Below are positions 20,495 through 28,378 of a DNA stretch of 29,776 nt, in pieces. The translations under genes and the position numbers were made by a program. Origin of the DNA: SIG440 sp045648205 (GTDB taxonomy: Bacteria; Bacillota; Clostridia; Monoglobales; Monoglobaceae); contig JAZRNM010000043.1 of NCBI GenBank assembly GCA_045648205.1, forward strand, positions 1-29,776. The letters run 5' to 3'. How positions within the stretch are numbered: position 1 is the first letter of the stretch; the number at the start of each line of letters is the position of its first letter. Below the pieces are notes generated by a model. It had not been told where the DNA came from and did no database searches. It saw only the letters and a program-made list of their open reading frames with translations.

Positions 20495-20590
20495 AACGGG
20501 AGCTTGTATTACAGGCTGAGAGGAAGGTGCGACCTTCGACCGAGAACCTGATTTGGATAATGCCAACGTAGGGATGCCTGATACATAATG
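20495..20590 (+). ncRNA. TPP riboswitch (THI-box) aptamer
   Basis: The conserved THI-box pieces are all present in order: ACGGGAG (20496-20502), GGCTGAGAGG (20514-20523), a variable P3 hairpin AAGGTGCGACCTT, then ACCTGATTTGGATAATGCCA (20546-20565) and ACGTAGGGA. It binds thiamin pyrophosphate. With the terminator at 20613-20644 it makes a transcriptional OFF switch for thiM-thiE-thiD. Confidence 0.97.
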
Positions 20591-20612
20591 TTAGGAGGAA
20601 CAGTGAACTTTT

Positions 20613-20644
20613 AGGAAGTTACCAGATCGGTAACTTCCTTTTTT
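20613..20644 (+). terminator. Riboswitch-controlled terminator
   Basis: AGGAAGTTACC (20613-20623) pairs perfectly with GGTAACTTCCT (20629-20639), followed by a T6 run. It lies between the TPP aptamer and thiM, as in other transcription-terminating TPP switches. I could not find an obvious strong anti-terminator partner by eye. Confidence 0.93.
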
Positions 20645-20708
20645 GTTTGGCAAGGTTTGTTATTAAGTTAATAAACAGCCGATAAATCACGGCGGAAAGA
20701 GGTAAATT

Positions 20709-21530
20709 ATGTTAGGAAAATGTCTTGAAAACGTGAAGGAAAAAACACCGCTTATTCACAACATCACAAACTATGTTACAGTTAACGATGTTGCAAACGC
20801 ACTGCTCGCTTGTGGTGGTAGCCCCATTATGTCAGATGAGCCGGATGATGTTTTGGATATTACATCTATCTGCGGAGGACTTAATATCAATATTGGAACG
20901 CTGAATAAAAGAAGCATAGAAGCCATGTTTATTTCCGGTAAGAAATCAAAGGAACTTGGTCATATTGTTCTTCTTGATCCCGTAGGAGCAGGTGCGAGCA
21001 AACTCAGAACAGAAACTGCAGTTAAAATTATGGATGAAATCAAGCCCGATGTTATTAGAGGAAATATATCGGAGATTAAAACCCTTGCTCTTGGAATCGG
21101 AACAACCAAGGGTGTAGATGCAGATGCTGCAGATTTTGTAACGGATGAAAATCTTGAGTCAATGGTCGAATTTGCAAAAGGATTTTCAGAAAAGTCGGGA
21201 GCAGTTATTGCGATAACCGGTGCTATAGATTTGGTGGCAGACAGCAAAAAGTGCTATGTGATTAGAAACGGTTCACCTATGATGAGTCGTATTACAGGAA
21301 CAGGCTGTATGCTTTCTGGATTGGCGACAGTATACGCAGTTGCAAATCCCAATAATATAATCGATGCTGTTGCGGCATCGGTATGCCTTATGGGCATTGC
21401 CGGCGAAATTGGTGTATCTAATATGAAGGAAAGCGAAGGAAATTCAAGTCTTCGTAATCACATTATAGATGCTATATACAATATGGATGCAGAAACACTG
21501 AATAAAGGAGCCAAATATGAAGTGCGATAA
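20709..21530 (+). CDS. thiM: Hydroxyethylthiazole kinase
   Basis: ThiM phosphorylates 4-methyl-5-(2-hydroxyethyl)thiazole with ATP, salvaging the thiazole half of thiamin. It is a 273-residue ribokinase-fold protein. It has the N-terminal PLIHNITNYVTVNDVANALLACGGSPIMSDEP stretch typical of ThiM (given in part), LDPVGAGASKLRTE, GNISEIKTLA, and the anion-hole motif TGTGCMLSGL near the C-terminus. GGAAAGAGG is the ribosome-binding site. It is the first gene behind the TPP riboswitch and overlaps thiE by 14 nt. Confidence 0.96.
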   Translation: MLGKCLENVKEKTPLIHNITNYVTVNDVANALLACGGSPIMSDEPDDVLDITSICGGLNINIGTLNKRSIEAMFISGKKSKELGHIVLLDPVGAGASKLRTETAVKIMDEIKPDVIRGNISEIKTLALGIGTTKGVDADAADFVTDENLESMVEFAKGFSEKSGAVIAITGAIDLVADSKKCYVIRNGSPMMSRITGTGCMLSGLATVYAVANPNNIIDAVAASVCLMGIAGEIGVSNMKESEGNSSLRNHIIDAIYNMDAETLNKGAKYEVR

Positions 21531-22158
21531 AAAATCATTACTCTTATATGCAGTAACAGACCGCACATGGCTTAACGGTGAAACCTTATGTGAACAGGTT
21601 GAGAAAGCAATAAAAGGCGGTGTTACATTTGTTCAGTTGCGCGAGAAAAGTCTTGATGAAGAGTGTTTTCTGACAGAAGCGTTGGAAACACAGAAACTGT
21701 GTAGAAAGTACAACATACCTTTTATTATCAATGACAATGTTGAAATTGCAAGAAAGATAAATGCTGACGGTGTTCATGTGGGACAGAGTGATATGAAAGC
21801 CGGAAATGTGAGAGCAATTCTCGGCGCAGATAAGATACTTGGTGTATCGGTCCAAACGGTGGAACAAGCTTTGCTTGCAGAAAAAGAAGGTGCGGATTAT
21901 CTTGGAGTGGGAGCCGTATTTCCAACGGGCTCAAAATTGGATGCAGAAGATGTAAACTTTGAGACCTTAAAAGAAATATGCAGTGCAGTAAGCATTCCTG
22001 TGGTTGCAATAGGCGGAATTGGTGCAGGCAATGTATCAAAACTCAAAAACAGCGGAATTTCAGGAATAGCAGTAATCAGCGCAATCTTTGCGTCAGATGA
22101 CATTGAATCTGCAACAAAAAGTTTGAAAGAACTGACCCAAAAGGTGGTGTCAGAATGA
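21517..22158 (+). CDS. thiE: Thiamin-phosphate synthase
   Basis: ThiE joins HMP-pyrophosphate with thiazole phosphate to give thiamin monophosphate. The 213-residue TIM-barrel protein has the conserved VTFVQLREKS (pyrophosphate site), FIINDNVEIARKINADGVHVGQSDM, and ADYLGVGAVFPTGSK segments, and VVAIGGIGAGNV near the end. The ATG at 21517 lies inside the end of thiM after AAAGGAGCC, so translation is coupled; its own stop overlaps the next start by 4 nt (ATGA). Confidence 0.96.
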   Translation: MKCDKKSLLLYAVTDRTWLNGETLCEQVEKAIKGGVTFVQLREKSLDEECFLTEALETQKLCRKYNIPFIINDNVEIARKINADGVHVGQSDMKAGNVRAILGADKILGVSVQTVEQALLAEKEGADYLGVGAVFPTGSKLDAEDVNFETLKEICSAVSIPVVAIGGIGAGNVSKLKNSGISGIAVISAIFASDDIESATKSLKELTQKVVSE

Positions 22159-23588
22159 TAAAAGGTGCAATTTTCGATTTGGATGGAACTTTGATTGATT
22201 CTATGTTTATTTGGGACACTATTGGTGAGGACTATCTGAAATCATTCGATATAGAACCAAAGGAAAATTTTGCAGAAATTTTCAAAACATTTACACTCAA
22301 GCAAACTGCAGAATATTATCGCAATAATTATGACATTAAACTGTCAATACAAGAAATTGTAGATGGTATAAATAAGATGGTTGATGAGGTATATCGATCA
22401 AAAGTAGTTCTTAAACCAGGCATAAGTGATTTCCTAAAAAGATTACAGAGGTCAGGTGTGAAAATGTGTGTTGCAACAGTGACGGACAGGTCTATTGCAG
22501 AAGATGTTCTGAAGCGTTTGAATGTTCGTGAATATTTTTCTGAAATATTTACTTGTGCCGAAGTTGGCTATAATAAAGAAACACCTGAGATTTACAGGGA
22601 GGCTCTGAAACACCTTGGAACTGAAAAAACTGAAACAGTGGTTTTTGAAGATGTTTTTCACGCTTTGAAAGCTGCTAAGGATGACGGATTTAAGGTTGCA
22701 GCAGTTTATGATGAACATGAACAAATGCAAGAAGAAATGAAAGAAATTTCTGATTATTACATTACAGACTTTGATAGTTTTTGTTTTAGAACTAAAATGA
22801 AAACGGCACTCTCTATTGCAGGTAGTGATTCGTGTGGCGGTGCTGGCATTCAGGCAGATATTAAAACTATAACAATGAATGGAGTTTATGCAATGAGTGC
22901 GATTACGGCACTAACTGCTCAAAATACGCTTGGAGTAAGAACAATTCAGGAATCTACTCCTGAATTTTTGGAACAACAACTTGATGCAGTGTTTGAAGAT
23001 ATATTTCCAGATAGTATAAAAATCGGTATGGTATCATCAAGTGAGTTAATAGATGTAATCGCAGATAGATTAAAGTTTTATAATGCCCAAAATATTGTTG
23101 TAGATCCCGTAATGGTAGCAACAAGCGGTTCTGCACTTATAAAAACTGATGCAATAAAAACATTGATTGAAAAGCTACTTCCCCTTGCAGTTCTTGTAAC
23201 ACCAAATATTCCCGAGGCCGAAGTTTTATCGGATATGAAAATTGAGGGCAAGGAAGATATGATAAAAGCAGCAGAATATATTGAGAAAAATTATGGTTGT
23301 AGCGTTCTGCTAAAAGGCGGTCATAGTATAAACGATGCAAATGATCTTTTGTGTGAAAATGGTAGGCTTGTATGGTTTGATGGCAAGAGAATTGATAATC
23401 CCAATACTCACGGAACAGGATGCACACTATCTTCTGCCATAGCATCAAATCTTGCAAAGGGACTTAGCCTGGCAGAGTCTGTAAAGAAAGCAAAAGATTA
23501 CATATCTGATGCACTTGCTGAAGGCCTTGATTTAGGAAAAGGCTCTGGCCCAATGAAGCATAATTTTATCGTCAGCGATGTCATCTAA
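22155..23588 (+). CDS. thiD: HAD phosphatase-ThiD fusion (HMP/HMP-P kinase)
   Basis: A 477-residue two-domain protein. Residues 1-213 are a HAD-superfamily subfamily I phosphatase: FDLDGTLIDSMF (D8, D10), ATVTD as motif II, the Lys/Glu region VGYNKETPEIY and FEDVFHALKAAK as motif IV. Residues 215-477 are ThiD, beginning MKTALSIAGSDSCGGAGIQADIKT, with DPVMVATSG, LLKGGH and the anion-hole HGTGCTLSSAIA (H419-C423). ThiD makes HMP-pyrophosphate for ThiE. No ribosome-binding site precedes Met215, so the fusion is translated as one chain. The HAD part may act on a thiamin-pathway phosphate such as thiamin monophosphate or HMP-P; this is inference. The start overlaps thiE by 4 nt. Confidence 0.93.
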   Translation: MIKGAIFDLDGTLIDSMFIWDTIGEDYLKSFDIEPKENFAEIFKTFTLKQTAEYYRNNYDIKLSIQEIVDGINKMVDEVYRSKVVLKPGISDFLKRLQRSGVKMCVATVTDRSIAEDVLKRLNVREYFSEIFTCAEVGYNKETPEIYREALKHLGTEKTETVVFEDVFHALKAAKDDGFKVAAVYDEHEQMQEEMKEISDYYITDFDSFCFRTKMKTALSIAGSDSCGGAGIQADIKTITMNGVYAMSAITALTAQNTLGVRTIQESTPEFLEQQLDAVFEDIFPDSIKIGMVSSSELIDVIADRLKFYNAQNIVVDPVMVATSGSALIKTDAIKTLIEKLLPLAVLVTPNIPEAEVLSDMKIEGKEDMIKAAEYIEKNYGCSVLLKGGHSINDANDLLCENGRLVWFDGKRIDNPNTHGTGCTLSSAIASNLAKGLSLAESVKKAKDYISDALAEGLDLGKGSGPMKHNFIVSDVI

Positions 23589-23666
23589 ATCATTCGATTT
23601 ATGCCTGTGACGTATGGAGATGCTCTGTTAAGAAAAATAAGTTATGCAAAACACCAAGAGAAATTG

Positions 23667-23695
23667 TTGACAATTATAGAATAATGTAGTAATAT
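23667..23695 (+). promoter_or_regulatory. Promoter of the TetR-family gene
   Basis: TTGACA (23667-23672), 17-nt spacer, TAATAT (23690-23695). The expected start at about 23702 falls in the palindromic operator, so binding there would block transcription. Confidence 0.75.
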
Positions 23696-23700
23696 AGTAT

Positions 23701-23715
23701 AGCACACTGTGTGCT
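23701..23715. promoter_or_regulatory. Operator copy 1 (TetR palindrome)
   Basis: AGCACACTGTGTGCT: 7-nt perfect arms around a central T, overlapping the transcription start and lying 17 nt before the regulator's ATG. An identical copy occurs at 24359-24373. Autoregulation is inferred. Confidence 0.8.
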
Positions 23716-23732
23716 GAACGGAGGGTGTTCTT

Positions 23733-24311
23733 ATGGCTGATACCAGAAATAAGTTAATTTATGATGAGATGTCTGAACGAATAATAGAAGCTACAGAAGA
23801 ATTAACTTTGGTTGAAAAGGCACATGATATAAATGTGCGTAAAATCTTGAAACGCCTGGGTATAACAAATCGGGTTTTTTACAATCGTTTTCACAACATT
23901 GATGAAGTTCTCGATATAATTTCTGAACGGTCTGTGTTAAAAGTCAGGGAGAGTTTGAGATTTCATTTTAACGACGAAATGGATTTTTTTGAACAGATAA
24001 TGCTTGAAGTTGAAAAAACTCTTGTTATTTCATATGAAACAAGAATGAATTTTGCGCATTATGTTTTTGAAAATGATTCTGTTACTGACAGTAATTATCA
24101 GTGGTGGATAGAAGAAATCAAGAAGATTCTTGATTATGCCATTGACAAAGGGTATATTAAGAAAGTTGACACCGATATGACAAGTTATGCAATCTGGTGT
24201 TTTATCCGCGGATTCAATGCGGATGCCATTGGCAGAAAACTTCCACTGGATGAGGCGATAAAGCGATACAGATATGGTTTCAAATTTATTTTAGACGGAC
24301 TAAAAGATTAA
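23733..24311 (+). CDS. TetR/AcrR-family transcriptional regulator
   Basis: A 192-residue protein with an N-terminal helix-turn-helix of the TetR type (residues about 30-58: NVRKILKRLGITNRVFYNRF then HNIDEVLDIISE), and an all-helical C-terminal ligand domain with YETRMNFAHYVFEND and YAIWCFIRGFNADAIG. CGGAGGGTG precedes the ATG. It lies immediately upstream of alcohol and aldehyde dehydrogenase genes, with the same palindrome on both sides of its gene, so it most likely represses itself and the dehydrogenases until an alcohol, aldehyde or related ligand binds. The ligand cannot be told from sequence. Confidence 0.88.
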   Translation: MADTRNKLIYDEMSERIIEATEELTLVEKAHDINVRKILKRLGITNRVFYNRFHNIDEVLDIISERSVLKVRESLRFHFNDEMDFFEQIMLEVEKTLVISYETRMNFAHYVFENDSVTDSNYQWWIEEIKKILDYAIDKGYIKKVDTDMTSYAIWCFIRGFNADAIGRKLPLDEAIKRYRYGFKFILDGLKD

Positions 24312-24318
24312 TATGATT

Positions 24319-24353
24319 TTTTTAAGATGGAGAGATTCTCTCTGTCTTAAAAA
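24319..24353. repeat. Long hairpin between the regulator and the dehydrogenases
   Basis: TTTTTAAGA (24319-24327) pairs with TCTTAAAAA (24345-24353), and the inner TGGAGAG pairs with CTCTCTG (two G-U pairs), giving a 16-bp stem with a 3-nt loop. The T-run is on the 5' side and the A-run on the 3' side, the reverse of an intrinsic terminator. It may be an RNA stability element, or a second binding site. Confidence 0.5.
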
Positions 24354-24358
24354 TATAC

Positions 24359-24373
24359 AGCACACTGTGTGCT
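24359..24373. promoter_or_regulatory. Operator copy 2 (TetR palindrome) before the alcohol dehydrogenase
   Basis: AGCACACTGTGTGCT, identical to the copy at 23701-23715; flanks also match (AG before, GAA after). It lies 46 nt before the dehydrogenase ATG. A -10-like TATAC(A) sequence is immediately upstream (24354-24359), but no good -35 is seen, so the promoter is not defined. Confidence 0.8.
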
Positions 24374-24419
24374 GAAACTGCAATAAAAATTTATTATCAA
24401 AAGCAGAAAGGGAATAACT

Positions 24420-25628
24420 ATGGTTTTTATTAAAGCGGCATATTGTCGAGTTTTTCAGGCGGCATTCAGAATGGCTTTGCCGGTGCTTCCTTACAGAGAA
24501 CCGGAAGTTGTGGGGTCTTGTTCGGAACTGGGAGAAGTGTTAAAGAAAGAGAAAGCAACATCTGTACTGGTTGTTACTGATAAGGGCATTGTTAATAATG
24601 GATTATTAAAACCAATTGAAGATACATTACAGGTAGCAAACATTCCATATGTTGTTTATGATGACACTCTTCCGAATCCAACGGTTATAAATGTTGAGGA
24701 TGCACTTGAACTGTACCTCAAAAGCAAATGCAATGCCATTATTGCAATTGGCGGAGGTTCGGCAATGGACTGTGCAAAGGCAGTCGGTGCCCGTGCTGTA
24801 TATCCTAAAAAAACAGTAAATCAGTTGGGTGGCAAGCTTAAAGCGTGGCGCAAATTGCCTACATTTATTGCCATCCCCACAACAGCAGGCACAGGCAGTG
24901 AAACAACATTGGCAGCGATGATTACGGATTCTGCAACACATCACAAATATGCAATAATGAGTTTTCCGTTGATTCCGCATTATGCAGTTTTGGATGCGAA
25001 GCTTACATATTCTCTGCCTCCGCATTTAACAGCGACTACCGGAATGGACGCACTCACTCACGCAGTCGAAGCGTATATAGGACGATCCACAACCAAAGAA
25101 ACCCGCAGACTTGCGTTGGACGCTACAAAACTTGTGTTTGAAAATGTGAGCACTGCATATTCTGATGGGAAAAATCATACGGCGCGAGAAAATATGCTTC
25201 ATGCGGCATACAAGGCAGGCATAGCTTTTTCGAAGTCTTATGTGGGATATATTCACGCAATCGCTCATTCTCTGGGAGGTTTGTACGGAACGGCACACGG
25301 GCTTGCAAATACGGTTATTATGCCTTATGTCCTTGAAGCATACGGCAAAAGTGTGTATAAAAAACTTCATAAGCTTGGGACCTATGCCGGAGTTTGTGAT
25401 GAAAAAGATTCTTATGAAACTGGTGCCGGGAAATTTATTGATGCCATAAAGAAATTAAACTCTGATATGGGCATTTCTGATAAGTTGCCAGGTATTAAAA
25501 GAGAAGATATTCCGGCTTTGTCAAAGCACGCCGAAAAAGAAGCAAATCCGCTTTATCCCGTGCCGAAACTCATGACAAGAAAAGAATTGGAAGGCTTCTA
25601 TTACAAAATCGCAGATTGGAGAAAATAA
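24420..25628 (+). CDS. Iron-containing alcohol dehydrogenase
   Basis: A 402-residue group III (iron-type) alcohol dehydrogenase that interconverts alcohols and aldehydes with NAD(P)H. Visible are the nucleotide-binding IGGGSAMDCAKAVG, PTTAGTGSETT, and metal ligands D210 and H214 in GMDALTHAVEAY, H279 in YIHAIAHSLGG and H293 in GTAHGLAN, matching FucO D196, H200, H263 and H277. The ATG at 24420 follows AGAAAGGGA; the first about 17 residues are longer than usual and poorly conserved-looking, so a start at Met18 is possible. It overlaps no gene but its stop is 2 nt before the next start. Substrate not known. Confidence 0.93.
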   Translation: MVFIKAAYCRVFQAAFRMALPVLPYREPEVVGSCSELGEVLKKEKATSVLVVTDKGIVNNGLLKPIEDTLQVANIPYVVYDDTLPNPTVINVEDALELYLKSKCNAIIAIGGGSAMDCAKAVGARAVYPKKTVNQLGGKLKAWRKLPTFIAIPTTAGTGSETTLAAMITDSATHHKYAIMSFPLIPHYAVLDAKLTYSLPPHLTATTGMDALTHAVEAYIGRSTTKETRRLALDATKLVFENVSTAYSDGKNHTARENMLHAAYKAGIAFSKSYVGYIHAIAHSLGGLYGTAHGLANTVIMPYVLEAYGKSVYKKLHKLGTYAGVCDEKDSYETGAGKFIDAIKKLNSDMGISDKLPGIKREDIPALSKHAEKEANPLYPVPKLMTRKELEGFYYKIADWRK

Positions 25629-25630
25629 AA

Positions 25631-27013
25631 ATGACAAGTGAACAAATAAACAGCCTGCTTGAAAAGCAGAGGAAATATTATAAAAGCGGGGCTACAATCC
25701 CGGTTAAGTTCCGTATTGAACAACTGAAAAAACTTTACGCAACCGTGAAGAAATACGAAGATGAAGTAAATGATGCCTTGAAAACAGATTTGGGGAAAAG
25801 TCATTTTGAAGGATTCATGTGTGAAAGCGGTCTTGTGCTTTCTGAGATTTCATATATGATTCGCCATACAAAAAGATTTGCAAAGAGGAAAACCGTTGCA
25901 ACTCCAATTACAAACTTTGCATCGCATAGTTTCAAGCAACCTGTTCCCTACGGCAATACTCTTATCATGAGCCCGTGGAATTATCCTTTTCTTTTAACGA
26001 TTGATCCGCTTGCAGACGCAATTGCTGCCGGCAATACCGCTGTTGTAAAACCGAGCGCATATTCACCGGCAACAAGCAGGATTATTGAGAAAATCATAAC
26101 AGAATGTTTTGCTCCTGAATATGTTGCAGTTGTAACGGGAGGCAGAAGTGAAAATCAGGCGCTGCTTGAGCAGAAGTTTGACTTTGTGTTCTTTACGGGA
26201 AGTCAGGCTGTTGGCAAAGAAGTTCTTCGCCATACTGCCGAGCATTTAACTCCTGCGGTTCTTGAACTTGGGGGCAAAAGTCCTTGCATTGTAGATGAAA
26301 GTGCCAATATTAAACTTGCGGCAAAAAGAATTGTATTCGGAAAATACTTAAACTGCGGTCAGACCTGTGTAGCCCCTGACTATATTCTTTGCGAAAGCTC
26401 CATAAAAGATAAATTCGTCAGTGAAGTCGTAAAGCAGATAAAGAAGCAATATGGCGATAAGCCATTAGAAAATAATGATTACGGCAAAATAATCAACGAA
26501 AGACATTTTGAAAGACTTTGCGGACTTATAGATGAAAGTAAAGTTGTAGTTGGCGGAGAGGCAAACAGCAAAACCAATCAAATTGCACCTACGGTTATGG
26601 ATAACGTAACAGAAAAGGATGCAGTTATGGGTGAAGAAATCTTTGGACCTATCATGCCCATACTTACATTTGATGATTTTGACAAGATGATTGAAAAATT
26701 AAAAGATAAAGATAAGCCCCTTGCGTTGTATTTGTTTTCGAGCAACAAGAAACATATTAAGCGTGTTACAACCGAACTTTCTTACGGTGGGGGCTGTATC
26801 AATGACGTAGTTGTTCACCTTGCAACAAGTGAAATGGGGTTTGGCGGTGTTGGTGAAAGCGGAATGGGTTCGTATCACGGAAAGGACGGATTTGACGCGT
26901 TTTCGCACTATAAGTCTGTTATGGACAAAAAGACATGGATTGATTTGCCAATGCGTTATCAGCCGTATAAAAACAAACTCTATGAAAAACTTTTGCATAT
27001 TTTCTTAAAATAA
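25631..27013 (+). CDS. Aldehyde dehydrogenase, class 3-like
   Basis: A 460-residue NAD(P)-dependent aldehyde dehydrogenase of the short, class 3/fatty-aldehyde type, oxidising aldehydes to acids. The start at 25631 (MTSEQINSLLEKQRKYYKSG) has GGAG 9 nt upstream in the end of the alcohol dehydrogenase gene; the TTG at 25616 would overlap it. Visible are SPWNYPFLLTIDPL, FFTGSQAVGKEVL, LELGGKSP with the general base E212, and NCGQTCVAPDY with the catalytic C246. The C-terminus is hydrophobic and basic (KLLHIFLK), as in membrane-associated relatives. Pairing with the alcohol dehydrogenase suggests an alcohol-aldehyde-acid route or aldehyde detoxification. Confidence 0.93.
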   Translation: MTSEQINSLLEKQRKYYKSGATIPVKFRIEQLKKLYATVKKYEDEVNDALKTDLGKSHFEGFMCESGLVLSEISYMIRHTKRFAKRKTVATPITNFASHSFKQPVPYGNTLIMSPWNYPFLLTIDPLADAIAAGNTAVVKPSAYSPATSRIIEKIITECFAPEYVAVVTGGRSENQALLEQKFDFVFFTGSQAVGKEVLRHTAEHLTPAVLELGGKSPCIVDESANIKLAAKRIVFGKYLNCGQTCVAPDYILCESSIKDKFVSEVVKQIKKQYGDKPLENNDYGKIINERHFERLCGLIDESKVVVGGEANSKTNQIAPTVMDNVTEKDAVMGEEIFGPIMPILTFDDFDKMIEKLKDKDKPLALYLFSSNKKHIKRVTTELSYGGGCINDVVVHLATSEMGFGGVGESGMGSYHGKDGFDAFSHYKSVMDKKTWIDLPMRYQPYKNKLYEKLLHIFLK

Positions 27014-27045
27014 TAAAGGACATCCAAATGATTTGCCTTTTCCAC

Positions 27046-27079
27046 AAAAAAGCACTTGCCGAGAGCAAGTGCTTTTTTT
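27046..27079. terminator. Bidirectional terminator between convergent genes
   Basis: AGCACTTGC (27051-27059) pairs with GCAAGTGCT (27065-27073); T7 follows on the plus strand and A6 precedes, so the same stem ends both the aldehyde dehydrogenase and the pyrophosphatase transcripts. Confidence 0.93.
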
Positions 27080-27081
27080 GA

Positions 27082-27615
27082 TTATTTGCAGAAATTCTCA
27101 ATATAATTTACAATTGCCTCATCAATAACTTTGAGGGCTTCCTCTCTTCCGCTCACTTCGTTGACAGCAGTTGTTTTGTTTTCCAGGTTTTTATATACCG
27201 AGAAGAAGTGACGCATCTCGGCAAATATATGAGCAGGAAGCTGGTCAATGTCAGTGTATTGATTATAGTTAGGGTCGCTGAAGGGGATAGCAATGATTTT
27301 CTCATCATTTCGGTCATTGTCTATCATTGAAATAACACCTATGGGATAGGCTCTGACCAAAGTCAGGGGCTCAAGGGGCTCAGAACACAAAAGCAGCACA
27401 TCCAATGGGTCATTGTCATCCCCGTAGGTTCTTGGTATAAATCCATAGTTTGCAGGATAGTGGGTTGATGTGTGCAGAATGCGGTCAAGCATAATAAGGC
27501 CCGTGTCCTTATCAAGTTCATATTTCTTTTTGCTTCCCTTTGAAATTTCAATAACGCAGATGAAATCATCTGTATTTATTCTTTTTGGCGATATATCGTG
27601 CCATATGTTTGACAT
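27082..27615 (-). CDS. ppa: Inorganic pyrophosphatase, family I
   Basis: Soluble family I pyrophosphatase hydrolyses pyrophosphate to drive biosynthetic reactions. The 177-residue protein has the metal motif GDDNDPLDVLLL (D67, D69, D72), the NYGFIPRTYG segment before it, and MIDNDRNDEKIIAIP, the third acidic cluster with its lysine. Length matches bacterial family I enzymes. AAAGGAGAG precedes the ATG and the gene starts 15 nt after mtnN, so they are co-transcribed. Clostridia often use membrane or family II enzymes instead; a soluble family I copy here is clear from the motifs. Confidence 0.95.
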   Translation of the reverse strand: MSNIWHDISPKRINTDDFICVIEISKGSKKKYELDKDTGLIMLDRILHTSTHYPANYGFIPRTYGDDNDPLDVLLLCSEPLEPLTLVRAYPIGVISMIDNDRNDEKIIAIPFSDPNYNQYTDIDQLPAHIFAEMRHFFSVYKNLENKTTAVNEVSGREEALKVIDEAIVNYIENFCK

Positions 27616-27630
27616 TTGTATCTCTCCTTT

Positions 27631-28317
27631 TTATAGTTTATCGAAAAATTTACTCATCACAGCGTAAAGATTTTTTGACGCATCTGCAACAAAGTCCGAA
27701 TACGATATGTGGGAGCTTCCGTCGGCGTTGTCAGAGATTGAACGGAGAATGCAAAAAGGAACATCATTTTTATATGCAACGTGACCAATTGCAGCAGCTT
27801 CCATTTCGCAGGCGGAGGCGTCAAAGGTGTCAACCAGCCAGAGCTTCTTTTCGGCACTGTTTATGAACTGGTCGCCCGATACAATTTTTCCGTTGATGGT
27901 GTGTATTCCGACTTCTTGTGATGCCACACAGAGCTTTTCGCTGAGAACTGTGTCGCATGGGATTTCAACCAGATTAAGTCCGGAAACAAAACCAATGGGG
28001 TCGCCCAAAGGTGACGTGTCCATATCGTGCTGAATTACAGCAGTTGCAACAACAACATCACATATGTTGAGGCTTTTTTCAAGACCTCCTGCAACACCGC
28101 TGTTGATTATGAAATCGGGAGAAAACCTGAGACACATTGTTTGTGTGCAGATTGCAGCATTCACCTTTCCAACACCGCTGACTGCCACCACAGTTTCCTT
28201 TCCCCAAAGTTCACCGCTGACGAATTCTGTCCCGCTTATGATTTCAGACTTTATATTTTTCATTTGCTCTTTGAAGTGGTTAACTTCAATTTCCATTGCA
28301 CCGATAATGCCAATCAT
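27631..28317 (-). CDS. mtnN: 5'-methylthioadenosine/S-adenosylhomocysteine nucleosidase
   Basis: MtnN (Pfs) cleaves adenine from methylthioadenosine and S-adenosylhomocysteine, clearing inhibitory by-products of methylation, polyamine and AI-2 metabolism. The 228-residue protein starts MIGIIGAMEIEV (E11 matches E. coli E12), has GVGKVNAA, the FIINSGVAGGL segment, ACEMEAAAIGHVA (substrate-binding Glu) and LRSISDNADGS with the catalytic Asp. TGGAGGAAA precedes the ATG. It has its own consensus promoter (28350-28378) that overlaps the stop codon of the upstream carboxypeptidase gene. Confidence 0.95.
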   Translation of the reverse strand: MIGIIGAMEIEVNHFKEQMKNIKSEIISGTEFVSGELWGKETVVAVSGVGKVNAAICTQTMCLRFSPDFIINSGVAGGLEKSLNICDVVVATAVIQHDMDTSPLGDPIGFVSGLNLVEIPCDTVLSEKLCVASQEVGIHTINGKIVSGDQFINSAEKKLWLVDTFDASACEMEAAAIGHVAYKNDVPFCILRSISDNADGSSHISYSDFVADASKNLYAVMSKFFDKL

Positions 28318-28349
28318 TTGTATTTTCCTCCAGAAATTACTTTTTAGAT

Positions 28350-28378
28350 ATTATACAGTGTTTGAGGAGAATTGTCAA
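28350..28378 (-). promoter_or_regulatory. Consensus sigma-A promoter for mtnN-ppa
   Basis: Minus strand: TTGACA (28378-28373), 17-nt spacer, TATAAT (28355-28350), both boxes perfect. The -35 contains the TGA stop of the carboxypeptidase gene. Confidence 0.9.
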
